From assembly GCF_016741775.1 (NCBI RefSeq), contig NZ_JAERRK010000025.1, positions 81,519-145,518 on the forward strand: a DNA stretch of 64,000 nucleotides. Reading direction: 5' to 3'. The position numbers and the translations under genes were made by a program. The notes beneath the pieces are model-generated. The model made no database searches, was not told where the DNA came from, and worked only from the letters and a program-made list of their open reading frames with translations. The stretch comes from Streptomyces actinomycinicus (GTDB taxonomy: Bacteria; Actinomycetota; Actinomycetes; Streptomycetales; Streptomycetaceae). Positions 33,032-41,300 of the stretch are shown one piece after another. Each line of letters opens with the position of its first letter. The stretch's first letter is position 1.

Positions 33032-33873
33032 TGTGGCCTCTCGACCCACCCGCTCTGTCCGCCCGGGACAGCTATGACACATGTGTACGCGGCACCAGGG
33101 ATGTACAACGACGCGGTCGGCTGCTGACGGCCGGCGACAGCGTGGAGGCTGCAGGCGAGCATTTCCGGCAGGCGGCACGGCAAGGAACTCTGCACGAACT
33201 GGACAGCCAAGAGTTCACCGTGCCGGGCATCGCCCCCGGCGACCTGGTGCGCTGGGCCTACGACAACGGCATGGTCGGCTCCAGGGACGGACGGGCGGTC
33301 TACGAGCGGATCCTGGGTGCCGCGCCGGACGAAAGGTGTCCCCTGTGCGGGCATGGGATGGTCCGTACCCTGGACCACTTCCTGCCCAAAAGGATGTTCC
33401 CTGCGCTATGCGTAGACCCGCTGAACCTCGTGCCGGCCTGCGCCGATTGCAACCACATCAAGGGTGAACGCCATCCGGCAGACGCAGAGACCACCCCGTT
33501 ACACCCGTACCTGGACCGGATAGACCAAGACTCCTGGCTGGATGCCCAGGTCACGCACAGCAGTCCCGTATGGCTGGACTTCTTCGTCAGCCCCCCATCC
33601 AGCTGGGCGCACATCCTCATCGAGCGGACCCGGTACCACTTCACACTGTTCGGATTGGCTAGGCTCTTCGCCGTCCAGGCCAACCGCACGGTGAACAACA
33701 TCCGTCGTCAGCTGACTGCGATGCTCGATGCCGGCGGCAAGGACATGGTGCGCGCCTACCTGACGGACGAAGCCGAGACACGCCTCGCGGACCGGCTCAA
33801 CGGATGGGAAGGAGTCACCTACCGGGCCCTGGCACGCGACGACGCCTTCTGCAGCGGCGCATTCGAACTCTGA
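33031..33873 (+). CDS. ptuB: Septu-type HNH endonuclease
   Basis: The ATG overlaps the ATPase stop; 280 residues. The HNH fold is complete: CPLC (103-106), catalytic LDHFLPK with Asp115-His116, DPLNLVPACADCNHIKGE with Asn132 and CADC (137-140). Zinc is held by the two CxxC pairs. The nuclease would cut nucleic acid during phage infection under control of the ATPase. An N-terminal helical part (about 20-100) probably binds the ATPase. The C-terminal 130 residues are not recognised. Confidence 0.82.
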   Translation: MWPLDPPALSARDSYDTCVRGTRDVQRRGRLLTAGDSVEAAGEHFRQAARQGTLHELDSQEFTVPGIAPGDLVRWAYDNGMVGSRDGRAVYERILGAAPDERCPLCGHGMVRTLDHFLPKRMFPALCVDPLNLVPACADCNHIKGERHPADAETTPLHPYLDRIDQDSWLDAQVTHSSPVWLDFFVSPPSSWAHILIERTRYHFTLFGLARLFAVQANRTVNNIRRQLTAMLDAGGKDMVRAYLTDEAETRLADRLNGWEGVTYRALARDDAFCSGAFEL

Positions 33874-34023
33874 CCCGGCAAGACGCTGCCCTGGGCATTG
33901 CCGGGGCGTAGAGATGCCTGCGGCGGAGGTGGCCGCGCTGCGGAGCTGCTCCCGCACCCTGGCAGGTCCGGGGGCGCGTGCCGGGGGCCATCGACCTACG
34001 CTGAAGGCCCGTAGGAGGTCCCG

Positions 34024-34971
34024 GTGCCGCCCTTCGCTCTGCCCGCCCCGCTCGCTCTGGCTCGCGCAGTCACTGCCGTGCCCGAGTCGCAGGGCTGGAC
34101 GCTCGAGCCGAAGTGGGACGGGTGGAGATGCCAGATCCACACCGCGACCCGACGGGTGTGGAGCCGGCACGGCACCGACCTATCCCGCCAGTTCTCCGAC
34201 GTCGCAGACGCTGCCGCCGGCCTGCCCGACGCCGTCCTCGACGGCGAGCTCGTCGCGGTCCTCACCGACGGCTCCGGCGTGGCCTTCGACCGCCTGCAGA
34301 CCCGGGCCGGCCGCCGCGGCCCCCGACACGGAGCCGACTTCACCGTCCACGTCGCCCTCTTCGACATCCTGGCCATCGGCGACACCGACTGGCGGCCGCG
34401 CCCGTACGCCGAGCGCCGCACAGAGCTGCTGCGTCTGCTCGAGGGCGGCCCGGCCACCCTGCGCGCGGTGCCAGCGACCGAGGATGCCAAGCAGGCCCTG
34501 GAGTGGGTCGGAGCGCTCGAGGGCGTGGAAGGCCTCGTGGGCAAGCGGACCGGCGCACCGTACGCTGCCGGCCTTGCCTCCGGCTGGGTGAAGTGGCGCC
34601 AACGCCATACCACCGAGGCCGTGGTCATCGGGGTGACAGGAAGGACGCCGGCGGCGCAGGCCCTCGTCCTTGGCCGACCGAAGGGCGGCCGGATGCGAGC
34701 GGTCGGCGTGAGTCTTCCGCTCGCTCCGCAAGTGCGCCTGGCCGTGGCGCCGCTGCTGCACGCGGCCGGCGGGGGTATGCGGGAGCTCCCAGGCACTGTG
34801 GGCGGGCTGCCCGGCGCCGACCCGGTGCGCTTCCTGCCGGTCAAGCCGGAGGTGGTAGTGGAGATCGAGGTCGATCAGGCGAGGCTCGAGTTCGGCCGTT
34901 ACCGCCACCGGCCGCGTGTCCGACGGGTTCGTGGCGACCTGACACCCGAGCTGGTCGACGAAGAGCATTGA
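34024..34971 (+). CDS. ATP-dependent DNA ligase
   Basis: GTG with GGAGG 6 bases upstream; 315 residues, a minimal ligase. Motif I is EPKWDGWR with adenylated Lys30; motif III DGELVAV, motif IV EGLVGKR, motif V GWVKWRQR and an OB-fold region to the end follow. This LigC/LigD-type two-domain ligase seals nicks and can act in non-homologous end joining with Ku, which is encoded at 46965 in the same window, though not adjacent. Confidence 0.9.
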   Translation: MPPFALPAPLALARAVTAVPESQGWTLEPKWDGWRCQIHTATRRVWSRHGTDLSRQFSDVADAAAGLPDAVLDGELVAVLTDGSGVAFDRLQTRAGRRGPRHGADFTVHVALFDILAIGDTDWRPRPYAERRTELLRLLEGGPATLRAVPATEDAKQALEWVGALEGVEGLVGKRTGAPYAAGLASGWVKWRQRHTTEAVVIGVTGRTPAAQALVLGRPKGGRMRAVGVSLPLAPQVRLAVAPLLHAAGGGMRELPGTVGGLPGADPVRFLPVKPEVVVEIEVDQARLEFGRYRHRPRVRRVRGDLTPELVDEEH

Positions 34972-35083
34972 TCGAGAAGTGTGACTGAGCGCGGTAGTTG
35001 GCCCCGCTGGCCAAGTACCGCGCTCAGTTCGAACTCCAGCTCCCTGCGGCCTTCACCTTCCGGAAAGGTGCGGGGCACCCTGG

Positions 35084-35593
35084 TCAGCTGCCACAGGCGC
35101 ATCCAGCGACGGCCTTGGCCTCCGCCGGCGTCTGGGCCGGGTCGACGGCCTCCTCGTCGGGGGTGCAGCAAGCGGTGGTGCCGCAGCAGACATCCGGGGC
35201 GCCTTCGGTGCTCTTGCCCAGGGTGTCGGCGTTGGCCTTGACGACGTAGACCTCCCACGGCTCCTTGCCGGGACCGGTGACCCACACCTTGTCCTGGAGG
35301 GCGTAGCAGCAGGAGGTGTCGTTCTCCTCGAAGGTGGCCAGACCGGCGTCCTTGAGGCGGGTGGTTGCGGCGTTGACCTGCTCGGTGGAGGCGACCTCCA
35401 CGCCGAGGTGGTCCAGGCGGGTGTCCTCGCCTGTCTTGCCTTCGATGAGGACGAGCTTGAGCGGGGGCTCGGTGATGGCGAAGTTGGCGTAGCCCGCGCG
35501 GCGCTTGGCCGGCTCGGTGCCGAACAGCTTGGAGTAGAAGGCGATCGAGGCTTCGAGGTCGGCGACGCGCAGGGCGAGCTGGACACGGGACAT
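35084..35593 (-). CDS. arsI: ArsI/CadI-type organoarsenical C-As lyase
   Basis: ATG start gives MSRVQLALRVADLE; 169 residues. It is a VOC/glyoxalase-fold Fe(II) dioxygenase that splits the C-As bond of trivalent methyl- and aromatic arsenicals. Gln5, His62 and Glu114 fit the metal triad, and the vicinal Cys95-Cys96 (TSCCYA) fit the arsenic-binding pair. Extra Cys clusters at the C-terminus (DVCCGTTACC, GCACGS) may also bind As. It is transcribed divergently from arsR, with a shared operator region between them. Confidence 0.9.
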   Translation of the reverse strand: MSRVQLALRVADLEASIAFYSKLFGTEPAKRRAGYANFAITEPPLKLVLIEGKTGEDTRLDHLGVEVASTEQVNAATTRLKDAGLATFEENDTSCCYALQDKVWVTGPGKEPWEVYVVKANADTLGKSTEGAPDVCCGTTACCTPDEEAVDPAQTPAEAKAVAGCACGS

Positions 35594-35675
35594 GGCGGTC
35601 TCCCAACGACTTGTTTCGACGTCTGTCGATACAGTCGACCTTGCCACCGGATTAGATGACTGTCAACATAGAGAA
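35594..35675. promoter_or_regulatory. Divergent arsI / arsR promoter-operator region
   Basis: For arsR, TTGCCA (35641-35646), a 17-base spacer and CAACAT (35664-35669) place the expected transcript start at about the ATG at 35676, so arsR may be leaderless; no ribosome site is seen. For arsI, TTGACA on the minus strand (35661-35666) is a candidate -35. CGACGTCTGTCGATACAGTCG (written in parts: CGACGTCTGTCG, then CGATACAGTCG) contains overlapping dyads that could be the ArsR site. Confidence 0.55.
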
Positions 35676-36062
35676 ATGTCGAAACAAGCTGGCCTGCCAG
35701 TGCTCGAACAGGACGACGAAGCGGCGGCGTGCTGCGCACCGATGGTCCGCGAGCCCCTGGGCGAGGAGGCCGCGGCGGAGCTGTCGCGGATGTTCAAGGC
35801 ACTGTCGGACCCGATCCGGCTGCGACTGCTGTCGCTGATCGCCTCGCACGAGGGCGGCGAGGCGTGCGTGTGCGACCTCATCGGCCCCTTCGGCGTGTCC
35901 CAGCCGACGATCTCCCACCACCTGAAGGTGCTGCGGGAGGCCGGGCTGGTCGGCTCCGAGCGGCGCGGAACCTGGGTGTACTACTGGGTGCTCCCCGAGG
36001 CCCTGGCGAAGCTGTCCGCCCTGCTGGAGATTCCCGCCGTGTCCGCGAAGGCCCCGGCGTGA
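35676..36062 (+). CDS. arsR: ArsR-family metalloregulatory repressor
   Basis: ATG start at the likely transcript start (see promoter entry); 128 residues. Winged HTH: LFKALSDPIRLRLLSLIA is here MFKALSDPIRLRLL, the recognition helix is SQPTISHHLKVLREAG and the wing GTWVYYW. Arsenite-sensing Cys may be CVCDL (about 67-71, the ArsR alpha3 CxC site) with further Cys at CCAP near residue 24. It would repress arsI and its own operon until arsenite binds. It overlaps the aquaporin gene start by 4 bases. Confidence 0.9.
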   Translation: MSKQAGLPVLEQDDEAAACCAPMVREPLGEEAAAELSRMFKALSDPIRLRLLSLIASHEGGEACVCDLIGPFGVSQPTISHHLKVLREAGLVGSERRGTWVYYWVLPEALAKLSALLEIPAVSAKAPA

Positions 36063-36826
36063 CCGCGCCCGCGCCGCTGGTGCGGCGAGCAGTGGTCGAA
36101 GGGCTGGGGACGGCCGCGCTGGTCGCGGTGGTGGTCGGCTCCGGGATCCAGGCCACCGAACTGACCCACGACGTCGGGACGCAGCTGCTGGCCAACTCCC
36201 TGGCCACCGTCTTCGGGCTCGGCGTGCTCATCGCCTTCCTGGGCCCGGTGTCCGGAGCGCACTTCAACCCCGCGGTCACCCTGGCCGCCTGGTTCACCGG
36301 CCGGCGCACCGGCGACGGCCCCAACCTGCGTGAGGTCGCCGCGTACGTGCCCGCCCAGGTGGCCGGGGCGATCGCCGGGGCGGTGCTGGCCGACGCGATG
36401 TTCGGCAAGCCGCTGGTGGCCTTCTCCACCCACGAGCGGTGGGCCGGGCACCTGTGGCTGGCGGAGGTCGTGGCCACCGCCGGGCTGGTCTGGCTCATCT
36501 TCGGCCTGGCCCGCGCGAGCCGCGCGCACCTGGCACCACTACTGGTCGCCGCCTACATCGGCGCGGCGTACTGGTTCACCTCCTCCACGTCCTTCGCCAA
36601 CCCGGCCGTCACCATCGGCCGGGCGTTCACCGACACCTTCGCCGGCATCGCCCCCACCTCCGTGCTGCCCTTCCTCGCCGCCCAGCTGATCGGCGCCGCC
36701 GCCGGCCTCGGCCTGGTCGCCGTCTCCTTCGGCCGCCCGGCCACCGCGGGCGAGGACGAGGTCGTCGTCTCCCACGCCGGGCAGCAGCCCACCACCCGTT
36801 CCACCGAAGAAAGCGCCCTGGCCTGA
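36059..36826 (+). CDS. MIP/aquaglyceroporin (AqpS-like)
   Basis: GTG overlapping the arsR stop (GTGA); 255 residues with six hydrophobic segments. Both NPA boxes are present: GAHFNPAVTL (about 66-75) and SFANPAVTIG (about 178-187). In ars operons such channels replace ArsB/Acr3 pumps: arsenate reduced to arsenite by ArsC flows out down its gradient. No Acr3 gene is found here, supporting that role. Its stop overlaps the arsC ATG. Confidence 0.88.
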   Translation: MTAPAPLVRRAVVEGLGTAALVAVVVGSGIQATELTHDVGTQLLANSLATVFGLGVLIAFLGPVSGAHFNPAVTLAAWFTGRRTGDGPNLREVAAYVPAQVAGAIAGAVLADAMFGKPLVAFSTHERWAGHLWLAEVVATAGLVWLIFGLARASRAHLAPLLVAAYIGAAYWFTSSTSFANPAVTIGRAFTDTFAGIAPTSVLPFLAAQLIGAAAGLGLVAVSFGRPATAGEDEVVVSHAGQQPTTRSTEESALA

Positions 36827-37245
36827 TGAACACCTCCGCCGTTCCCTCCGTGCTGTTCGTCTGCGTGCACAACGCCGGCCGGTCCCAGATGGCCGCCGCC
36901 TTCCTCACCCACCTCGGCGGTACCCGCGTCCAGGTGCGCTCCGCAGGCTCCGCCCCCGCCGACACCGTGAACCCGGCCGTGGTCGAGGCCATGCACGAGT
37001 CCGGCATCGACATCTCCGCCGAGACCCCGAAGGTCCTCACCACCGAGGCGGTGCAGTCCTCGGACGTCGTGATCACCATGGGCTGCGGCGACGCCTGCCC
37101 CTACTTCCCCGGCAAGCGGTACCTGGACTGGCAGCTCGAAGACCCGGCCGGACAGGGCGTCGCGGCCGTCCGGCCGATCCGCGACGAGATCGAACGCCGC
37201 ATCCGCGGCCTGCTCACCGAACTCGGCATCGAGCCCGCAGCATGA
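36826..37245 (+). CDS. arsC: Arsenate reductase, thioredoxin-coupled LMW-phosphatase type
   Basis: ATG overlapping the channel stop (TGATG); 139 residues. The P-loop CVHNAGRS (Cys13-x5-Arg19) is the active site, and later Cys in MGCGDACPYF (about 86-95) correspond to the resolving pair of the thioredoxin-linked enzymes. It reduces arsenate to arsenite for export through the co-encoded channel. The LDWQLEDPAGQ segment is typical. The stop overlaps the next gene start. Confidence 0.92.
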   Translation: MNTSAVPSVLFVCVHNAGRSQMAAAFLTHLGGTRVQVRSAGSAPADTVNPAVVEAMHESGIDISAETPKVLTTEAVQSSDVVITMGCGDACPYFPGKRYLDWQLEDPAGQGVAAVRPIRDEIERRIRGLLTELGIEPAA

Positions 37246-37751
37246 CGCCCACAGAGACCGGCGTGCGCATCGCGCCGATGCGGCCGGAGCACGCCGAGCA
37301 GGTCCTGGCGATCTACCGGCTGGGCATCGACGAGGGGAACGCCACCTTCGAGGCCACCGCCCCGGCATGGGAGGCGTTCGACAGCGCCAAGCTGCCCGCC
37401 CACCGCCTGGTCGCCCTCAACCAGGGCGACCAGGTCCTGGGGTGGGCCGCCGTGGTGCCGGTCTCCGACCGGTGCGCGTACGCCGGCGTCGTCGAGCACT
37501 CCGTCTACGTCCACCCCAACGCCCGCGGGCGCAGGGTGGGCCTGGCCCTGCTGACCGCCCTGCTCGCCTCAACCGACGCCGCCGGCATCTGGACGGTGCA
37601 GTCCGGCATCTTCCCCGAGAACACCGCCAGCCTCGCCCTCCACCAACGCGCCGGCTTCCGCATCATCGGCACCCGCGAACGCATCGGCCGCCACCACGGC
37701 ATATGGCGCGACGTCGTCCTCGTCGAACGCCGTAGCCCCGTGATCCGCTAA
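37242..37751 (+). CDS. arsN: ArsN-type N-acetyltransferase (arsinothricin/phosphinothricin family)
   Basis: ATG in an ATGA overlap with arsC; 169 residues. The GNAT core VYVHPNARGRRVGLALLTALL (core ARGRRVG), GIFPENTASLALHQRAGFR and RIGRHHGIWRDVVLVERR match the phosphinothricin/arsinothricin acetyltransferase family. It acetylates the alpha-amino group of arsinothricin, an organoarsenical antibiotic, or phosphinothricin. With ArsI this gives the cluster organoarsenical resistance. The substrate is inferred from context. Confidence 0.82.
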   Translation: MTPTETGVRIAPMRPEHAEQVLAIYRLGIDEGNATFEATAPAWEAFDSAKLPAHRLVALNQGDQVLGWAAVVPVSDRCAYAGVVEHSVYVHPNARGRRVGLALLTALLASTDAAGIWTVQSGIFPENTASLALHQRAGFRIIGTRERIGRHHGIWRDVVLVERRSPVIR

Positions 37752-37853
37752 CCGTCCGCGCGCTCAGGCCATGGTTCTCCCGCGGCCAGCTATCACGCAC
37801 ACGGGCCAACTAGCGTGCTCAGTCACAGTTCCCTGACTGGTATTCGCAAAGGT

Positions 37854-37870
37854 ACCCATGGGTGCATACT
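37854..37870 (+). promoter_or_regulatory. Toxin-antitoxin promoter and palindromic operator
   Basis: CATACT (37865-37870) ends 6 bases before the antitoxin ATG, so the mRNA is probably leaderless. The palindrome ACCCATGGGT (37854-37863) overlaps the spacer and is a candidate antitoxin operator, as expected for an autoregulated TA operon. Confidence 0.5.
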
Positions 37871-37876
37871 CGGGGT

Positions 37877-38128
37877 ATGGCTGACACCACCGTGAAGGTC
37901 GACTCCGAGACCAGGGACCGGTTCGCTGCGGTCGCCGCAGCCCGCGGACAGAGCGTGCGCGCCTACCTGGCCGAGCTGGCCATAGAGGAAGAGAACCAGA
38001 TCAAGCTGAGTAAGGCGACGGCCGTGTTCCGCGAGATCATCGCCCGGCCCGGCCTGGCAGAAGCGTTCGACGAGGCCTTCCCTGACGACGCCCTGGCCCG
38101 GCGAAACACTGCAGGGCGGGCGGCCTGA
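37877..38128 (+). CDS. Antitoxin, ribbon-helix-helix-like
   Basis: ATG start giving MADTTVKVDSETRDRFAAVAA, split for length as MADTTVKVDSETRDRF; 83 residues. A beta strand (TTVKV) followed by two helices (SETRDRFAAVAAARG, SVRAYLAELAI) is the RHH pattern seen in antitoxins of Doc-type TA operons. The C-terminal tail (about 45-83) would bind the toxin. The toxin gene begins 3 bases after the stop. Confidence 0.75.
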   Translation: MADTTVKVDSETRDRFAAVAAARGQSVRAYLAELAIEEENQIKLSKATAVFREIIARPGLAEAFDEAFPDDALARRNTAGRAA

Positions 38129-38131
38129 CCC

Positions 38132-38512
38132 TTGGAACTGCATATCGACATCCGATGGCTCCTTGATCGACAGGAGGAACTGCTCGGCAAGGAACTCGGG
38201 GTTCGGGACTACTCGGGCCTGGTGGCCGCCGTCGCTCGGCACCGGGTGAACACCCCACAGCTGGACGTGGGCGAGCCCGACGCCTACTGGCGGGCGGCCG
38301 CCCTGCTGGAGCAGCTCGTCTTGCTGCGCCCGTTGCCGGCCCGCAACGCGTACTTCGGGTATGGCGTGGCGGTGGCGTACATCCGGGCCTCCGGGGAGGA
38401 GATCGACGACTCCTTCGAACCGTGGCGGGACCTGATCACCGACATCCGCGCTCTACGGCTCACCGTCTACGACATCGCCGACCGCCTGCGCTCATGGAGC
38501 AGTAACGGCTGA
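38132..38512 (+). CDS. Fic/Doc-type toxin with degenerate active site
   Basis: TTG start 3 bases after the antitoxin stop; 126 residues, the usual Doc size. RDYSGLVAAVARHRVN, LLEQLVLLRPLPARNAYFGYGVAVAYIRASG and a helical end align with Doc (RDxxLLxxAL, HPFxxGNKRxAxxxxxxFLxxNG). The catalytic His is Arg (LRPLPARN) and NKR is NAY, so AMP or phosphate transfer is unlikely by the classical mechanism. Streptomyces carry many such proteins annotated as Fic-type toxins. Activity is not known. Confidence 0.75.
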   Translation: MELHIDIRWLLDRQEELLGKELGVRDYSGLVAAVARHRVNTPQLDVGEPDAYWRAAALLEQLVLLRPLPARNAYFGYGVAVAYIRASGEEIDDSFEPWRDLITDIRALRLTVYDIADRLRSWSSNG

Positions 38513-38559
38513 CCGGGCGATGCACCCGCCCGGACGCTGGCTCCCCGAGGTGCTGCTGC

Positions 38560-38859
38560 TCAGGTCTGGCCGGACGCCGTCTCTTCCCAGAACCAGCCGT
38601 GGGCGGCCATCCCCTCCCGCGTCCAGTCCCAGAGCAGCTGCGCACCCTCCTTGGCCCTGGAGAGGTCCTGACCGCCGCCCTCGGCGAAGAACCGGATCAG
38701 TGCGCCGGCCGCCGGCTTGTCCGGGTCGCAGGCCTCGCACAGCTCCAGGTGGATTGGGCGACCCTCTTCGTCGTCCTTCGGCATCACCGCGCTTGTGATC
38801 AGCTTCCCGTGGCATCGTGAGCACTGCGGTAGCCGCTCGGATCGCACAACTCGGTGCAT
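38560..38859 (-). CDS. DUF6300 zinc-ribbon protein
   Basis: ATG start; 99 residues. CSRC (about 13-16) and LELCEACDPDKP (about 38-49) make a zinc ribbon, and an amphipathic end (AQLLWDWTREGMAAHGWFWEE) follows. This fits the small Streptomyces family DUF6300. It is convergent with the TA operon. Function is unknown. Confidence 0.7.
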   Translation of the reverse strand: MHRVVRSERLPQCSRCHGKLITSAVMPKDDEEGRPIHLELCEACDPDKPAAGALIRFFAEGGGQDLSRAKEGAQLLWDWTREGMAAHGWFWEETASGQT

Positions 38860-39040
38860 ATGGAGCCCCCTTGCCTAAAACATGAGCTCCACCCAAGACC
38901 TGCTGATGTACCGCGTCAACCCCTGGGTCAGCAGAGACACCGCTTGAAGACGGCTGCCTCTGACGAGAAGAGGAAGCGCATCGCGGAACCCGCCGGCACC
39001 TGGTTGCATGTCTCCCTGGCAACAGAAGCGAAGGAGGACG

Positions 39041-39313
39041 GTGGACGACCTCGACGTGCACTGTGCACGGTGCGGAAGCGCCGACACCCTGATCGAAGCA
39101 GGCGACGGCGAGGTGAAGCACGGCCGGTGCCTGCGATGTGGCAAGGACTTCCAGGCCACGCCTTGCCCGATCTGCGGCAGCTACCGCATCGACGGCTCCT
39201 ACGGCATCTCCGGGATCCGCTTCACGACGCTGCCCCAGACCGTCGAATGTAAGAACTGCCGGAGCAAGATTCCGGCGCGCGATCCCGGCCCAGAGGGGCC
39301 CGCCAACGACTAG
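39041..39313 (+). CDS. Zinc-ribbon protein, 90 aa
   Basis: GTG at 39041 has AAGGAGG close upstream (3-base spacing); an in-frame ATG at 39008 is an alternative without a ribosome site. Four CxxC pairs (CARC, CLRC, CPIC, CKNC) imply two zinc ribbons. No family is recognised. It ends 57 bases before the stop of the convergent exonuclease gene. Confidence 0.6.
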   Translation: MDDLDVHCARCGSADTLIEAGDGEVKHGRCLRCGKDFQATPCPICGSYRIDGSYGISGIRFTTLPQTVECKNCRSKIPARDPGPEGPAND

Positions 39314-39370
39314 CGAGGCGACCTCCGAACCGGGCTCGAACCCCTGGTTCCCGCGTCGTACGGCGCCGGC

Positions 39371-41005
39371 TCAGGCGCTTACCTTCTCCTGCGCACGCTC
39401 CAGCACCCACTCCGGGGCTGAGGCCAGGGACGTGAGCATCTCCAGCGCGGCACACGCATCGCCAAGGGCACGGTGCCTGCCGCCCAGCGGCAGGAAATCG
39501 CGTACACCCTCCCAGTCGGAGCGCCGACGCATGATGCACCCCCACTGATCCTTCGCCCGCAGGTGCTGTGGATCCGCCTCCACCCGCAGACAGTCGTCCA
39601 CGATGACCGTCTTGTCATACTCCGCGTTGTAGGCAAGGATCTTCCGCCCGGCGGTGACGCGCAGTACGTCCGGCAGCACCTGGTCCCAGGTCGGCGCGTC
39701 CGCGACCATCGCGTCACTGATCCGGTGAACGTCAAAAGCATCCTCGGTCACCGGGATCTGCGGGTTGACCAGGCTCTCCAGCAGCACCTCGCCGGTGGCC
39801 GCATCGACCACAGCGACCTCCATGACTTGGCCCCACAGGTCGTGCGTCTCGGTGTCCAGCACGCAGGCCACGCCCGGCTGCAGCATCCGCCGCGCCCAGT
39901 GGATGGCCTTGCCCTGCGCGCTGAGCAACTGGATGCCGTCCGTGAAGCGGGATGCGACCGGGTTGCGGGCGAGCAGCGCGGCGACGTCGTCTCGTGACGG
40001 GCTGCCGTCCAGGCCCGGCTCCCAGTCGATCAGCCAGCGGTTGTCGAGGTTGGCGAAGCGCGTCCAGACCGGCAGGCCGAACCTCTCGCGCAGCTCGTCG
40101 ACGAACGCGCGGACGACGGCGGCCCGCTGCGGCGCCAGCTGGGCAAAGGCCCGCAACGGGGACGGCCGGCCGGGCTTCGTCGCCCGCACCGCCTCCCAGT
40201 CCACCCCGGGAATGTCCTTGAGCGCGTCCAGGTCCCCGACCCGGTACATCGGCACATCGACGACCTTCTGGTGGCCGCGGCCACCCGACCACACCGTGCG
40301 GCGCACGTGGCTGACCGGTGCCAGCCATCCGGCCTCGATGCAGTAATCCAGGTCCCGGCGCCGGATCTCCAGGTGCTGCGCCGCCAGCTCCGGGCCCAGC
40401 ATCCGCGCGGCCAGGATGTCCGCCCCCAGGTCCTCGTTGCCGGCGAGCCGCTCGACGTCTTCAAGCGCCCACCGGCCGAACCGGCCAGGCCGGATGTCCT
40501 GCTCCTCGGCGGCCTTCTCGAACTCGGCCACCTCCCAGCCGCACCGGCCGGCGGCTTCATCCGCGCGAGCCGAGGCATGAAGCCAAGCGACCCGCTCGGC
40601 CACGATCTGCTCGAGCGCCGCGCACATCTGTGGCGTGGGCGAGGTCAGCTGCCGCTCGTCATACAGCGGATAGTCCCCGAACTCGCCGACGCACTCCAGC
40701 AGGCCCTGCTCAGCCAGCTGCTCGACGTCGCACGCCCACACCTCCAGCTTCCGATCGAGGAGATCCGGTGCCTGCGCCAGCATCTGCGCCCCGCGTTTTG
40801 CGCCGTAGCCGGGGTGCGTGCCGAGCACTTCGACGATCTGGTCGCGGCGCGCCTGGACGTCGTCAGCCTGCTCATCCGACCACCGGCCTGAGTCCAGGGC
40901 CGGTGCCGGAATGAGTCCCTTGGGCTGCCCCCGCTCGACCTGCCACTGGGCCAGGCCCGCGTGGTTGGCCAGCTGGACGGGGCCGAATCCCTTGCGTCGT
41001 CCCAT
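39371..41005 (-). CDS. DnaQ-like 3'-5' exonuclease with a large N-terminal DNA-binding-like part
   Basis: ATG with AGGAG 10 bases upstream; 544 residues. Residues 365-544 form a DEDDh exonuclease: ACVLDTETHDLWGQ (ExoI), DAFDVHRISDAMV, LAYNAEYDKTV (ExoII) and GGRHRALGDACAALEML (ExoIII His-Asp). This resembles the proofreading subunit epsilon. The N-terminal 360 residues hold two HTH-like regions (PVQLANHAGLAQWQVERG; DYCIEAGWLAPV) that are unusual for DnaQ. It stands divergent from the DnaE2-like gene with 372 bases between. A proofreading or mutagenesis-modulating role is inferred. Confidence 0.8.
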   Translation of the reverse strand: MGRRKGFGPVQLANHAGLAQWQVERGQPKGLIPAPALDSGRWSDEQADDVQARRDQIVEVLGTHPGYGAKRGAQMLAQAPDLLDRKLEVWACDVEQLAEQGLLECVGEFGDYPLYDERQLTSPTPQMCAALEQIVAERVAWLHASARADEAAGRCGWEVAEFEKAAEEQDIRPGRFGRWALEDVERLAGNEDLGADILAARMLGPELAAQHLEIRRRDLDYCIEAGWLAPVSHVRRTVWSGGRGHQKVVDVPMYRVGDLDALKDIPGVDWEAVRATKPGRPSPLRAFAQLAPQRAAVVRAFVDELRERFGLPVWTRFANLDNRWLIDWEPGLDGSPSRDDVAALLARNPVASRFTDGIQLLSAQGKAIHWARRMLQPGVACVLDTETHDLWGQVMEVAVVDAATGEVLLESLVNPQIPVTEDAFDVHRISDAMVADAPTWDQVLPDVLRVTAGRKILAYNAEYDKTVIVDDCLRVEADPQHLRAKDQWGCIMRRRSDWEGVRDFLPLGGRHRALGDACAALEMLTSLASAPEWVLERAQEKVSA

Positions 41006-41047
41006 CACGTGTCCCTTCTCCTGGTCACTCCGTTGTCGCGGAACAGA

Positions 41048-41076
41048 ACATGACAGAGCATCTGAAAAGCTGTCAA
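41048..41076 (-). promoter_or_regulatory. Promoter of the DnaQ-like gene
   Basis: On the minus strand, TTGACA (41071-41076) and TCATGT (41048-41053) are separated by 17 bases. It lies about 40 bases upstream of the exonuclease ATG, with AGGAG between. Confidence 0.6.
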
Positions 41077-41300
41077 TAACTGTTGAAAGTGGGTTAGTTA
41101 GGGCGAAGCGCTTAGAACTGTGCACGCGTACGCGAGGGAAAAGTTCACCCGGCTGGAGCCGTCTCCCGAGCCTGGCGGCCCCCTCCCCGTGGCGGCGAGG
41201 GGAGGGCTGGGTGGTCACGCAGGGCGGACGGTGTACGTCCCGCGAACGGGTGAAGCTCGCCCGCCCCACTCGTGACCTGGGATCTCACGCGCTACGATGT

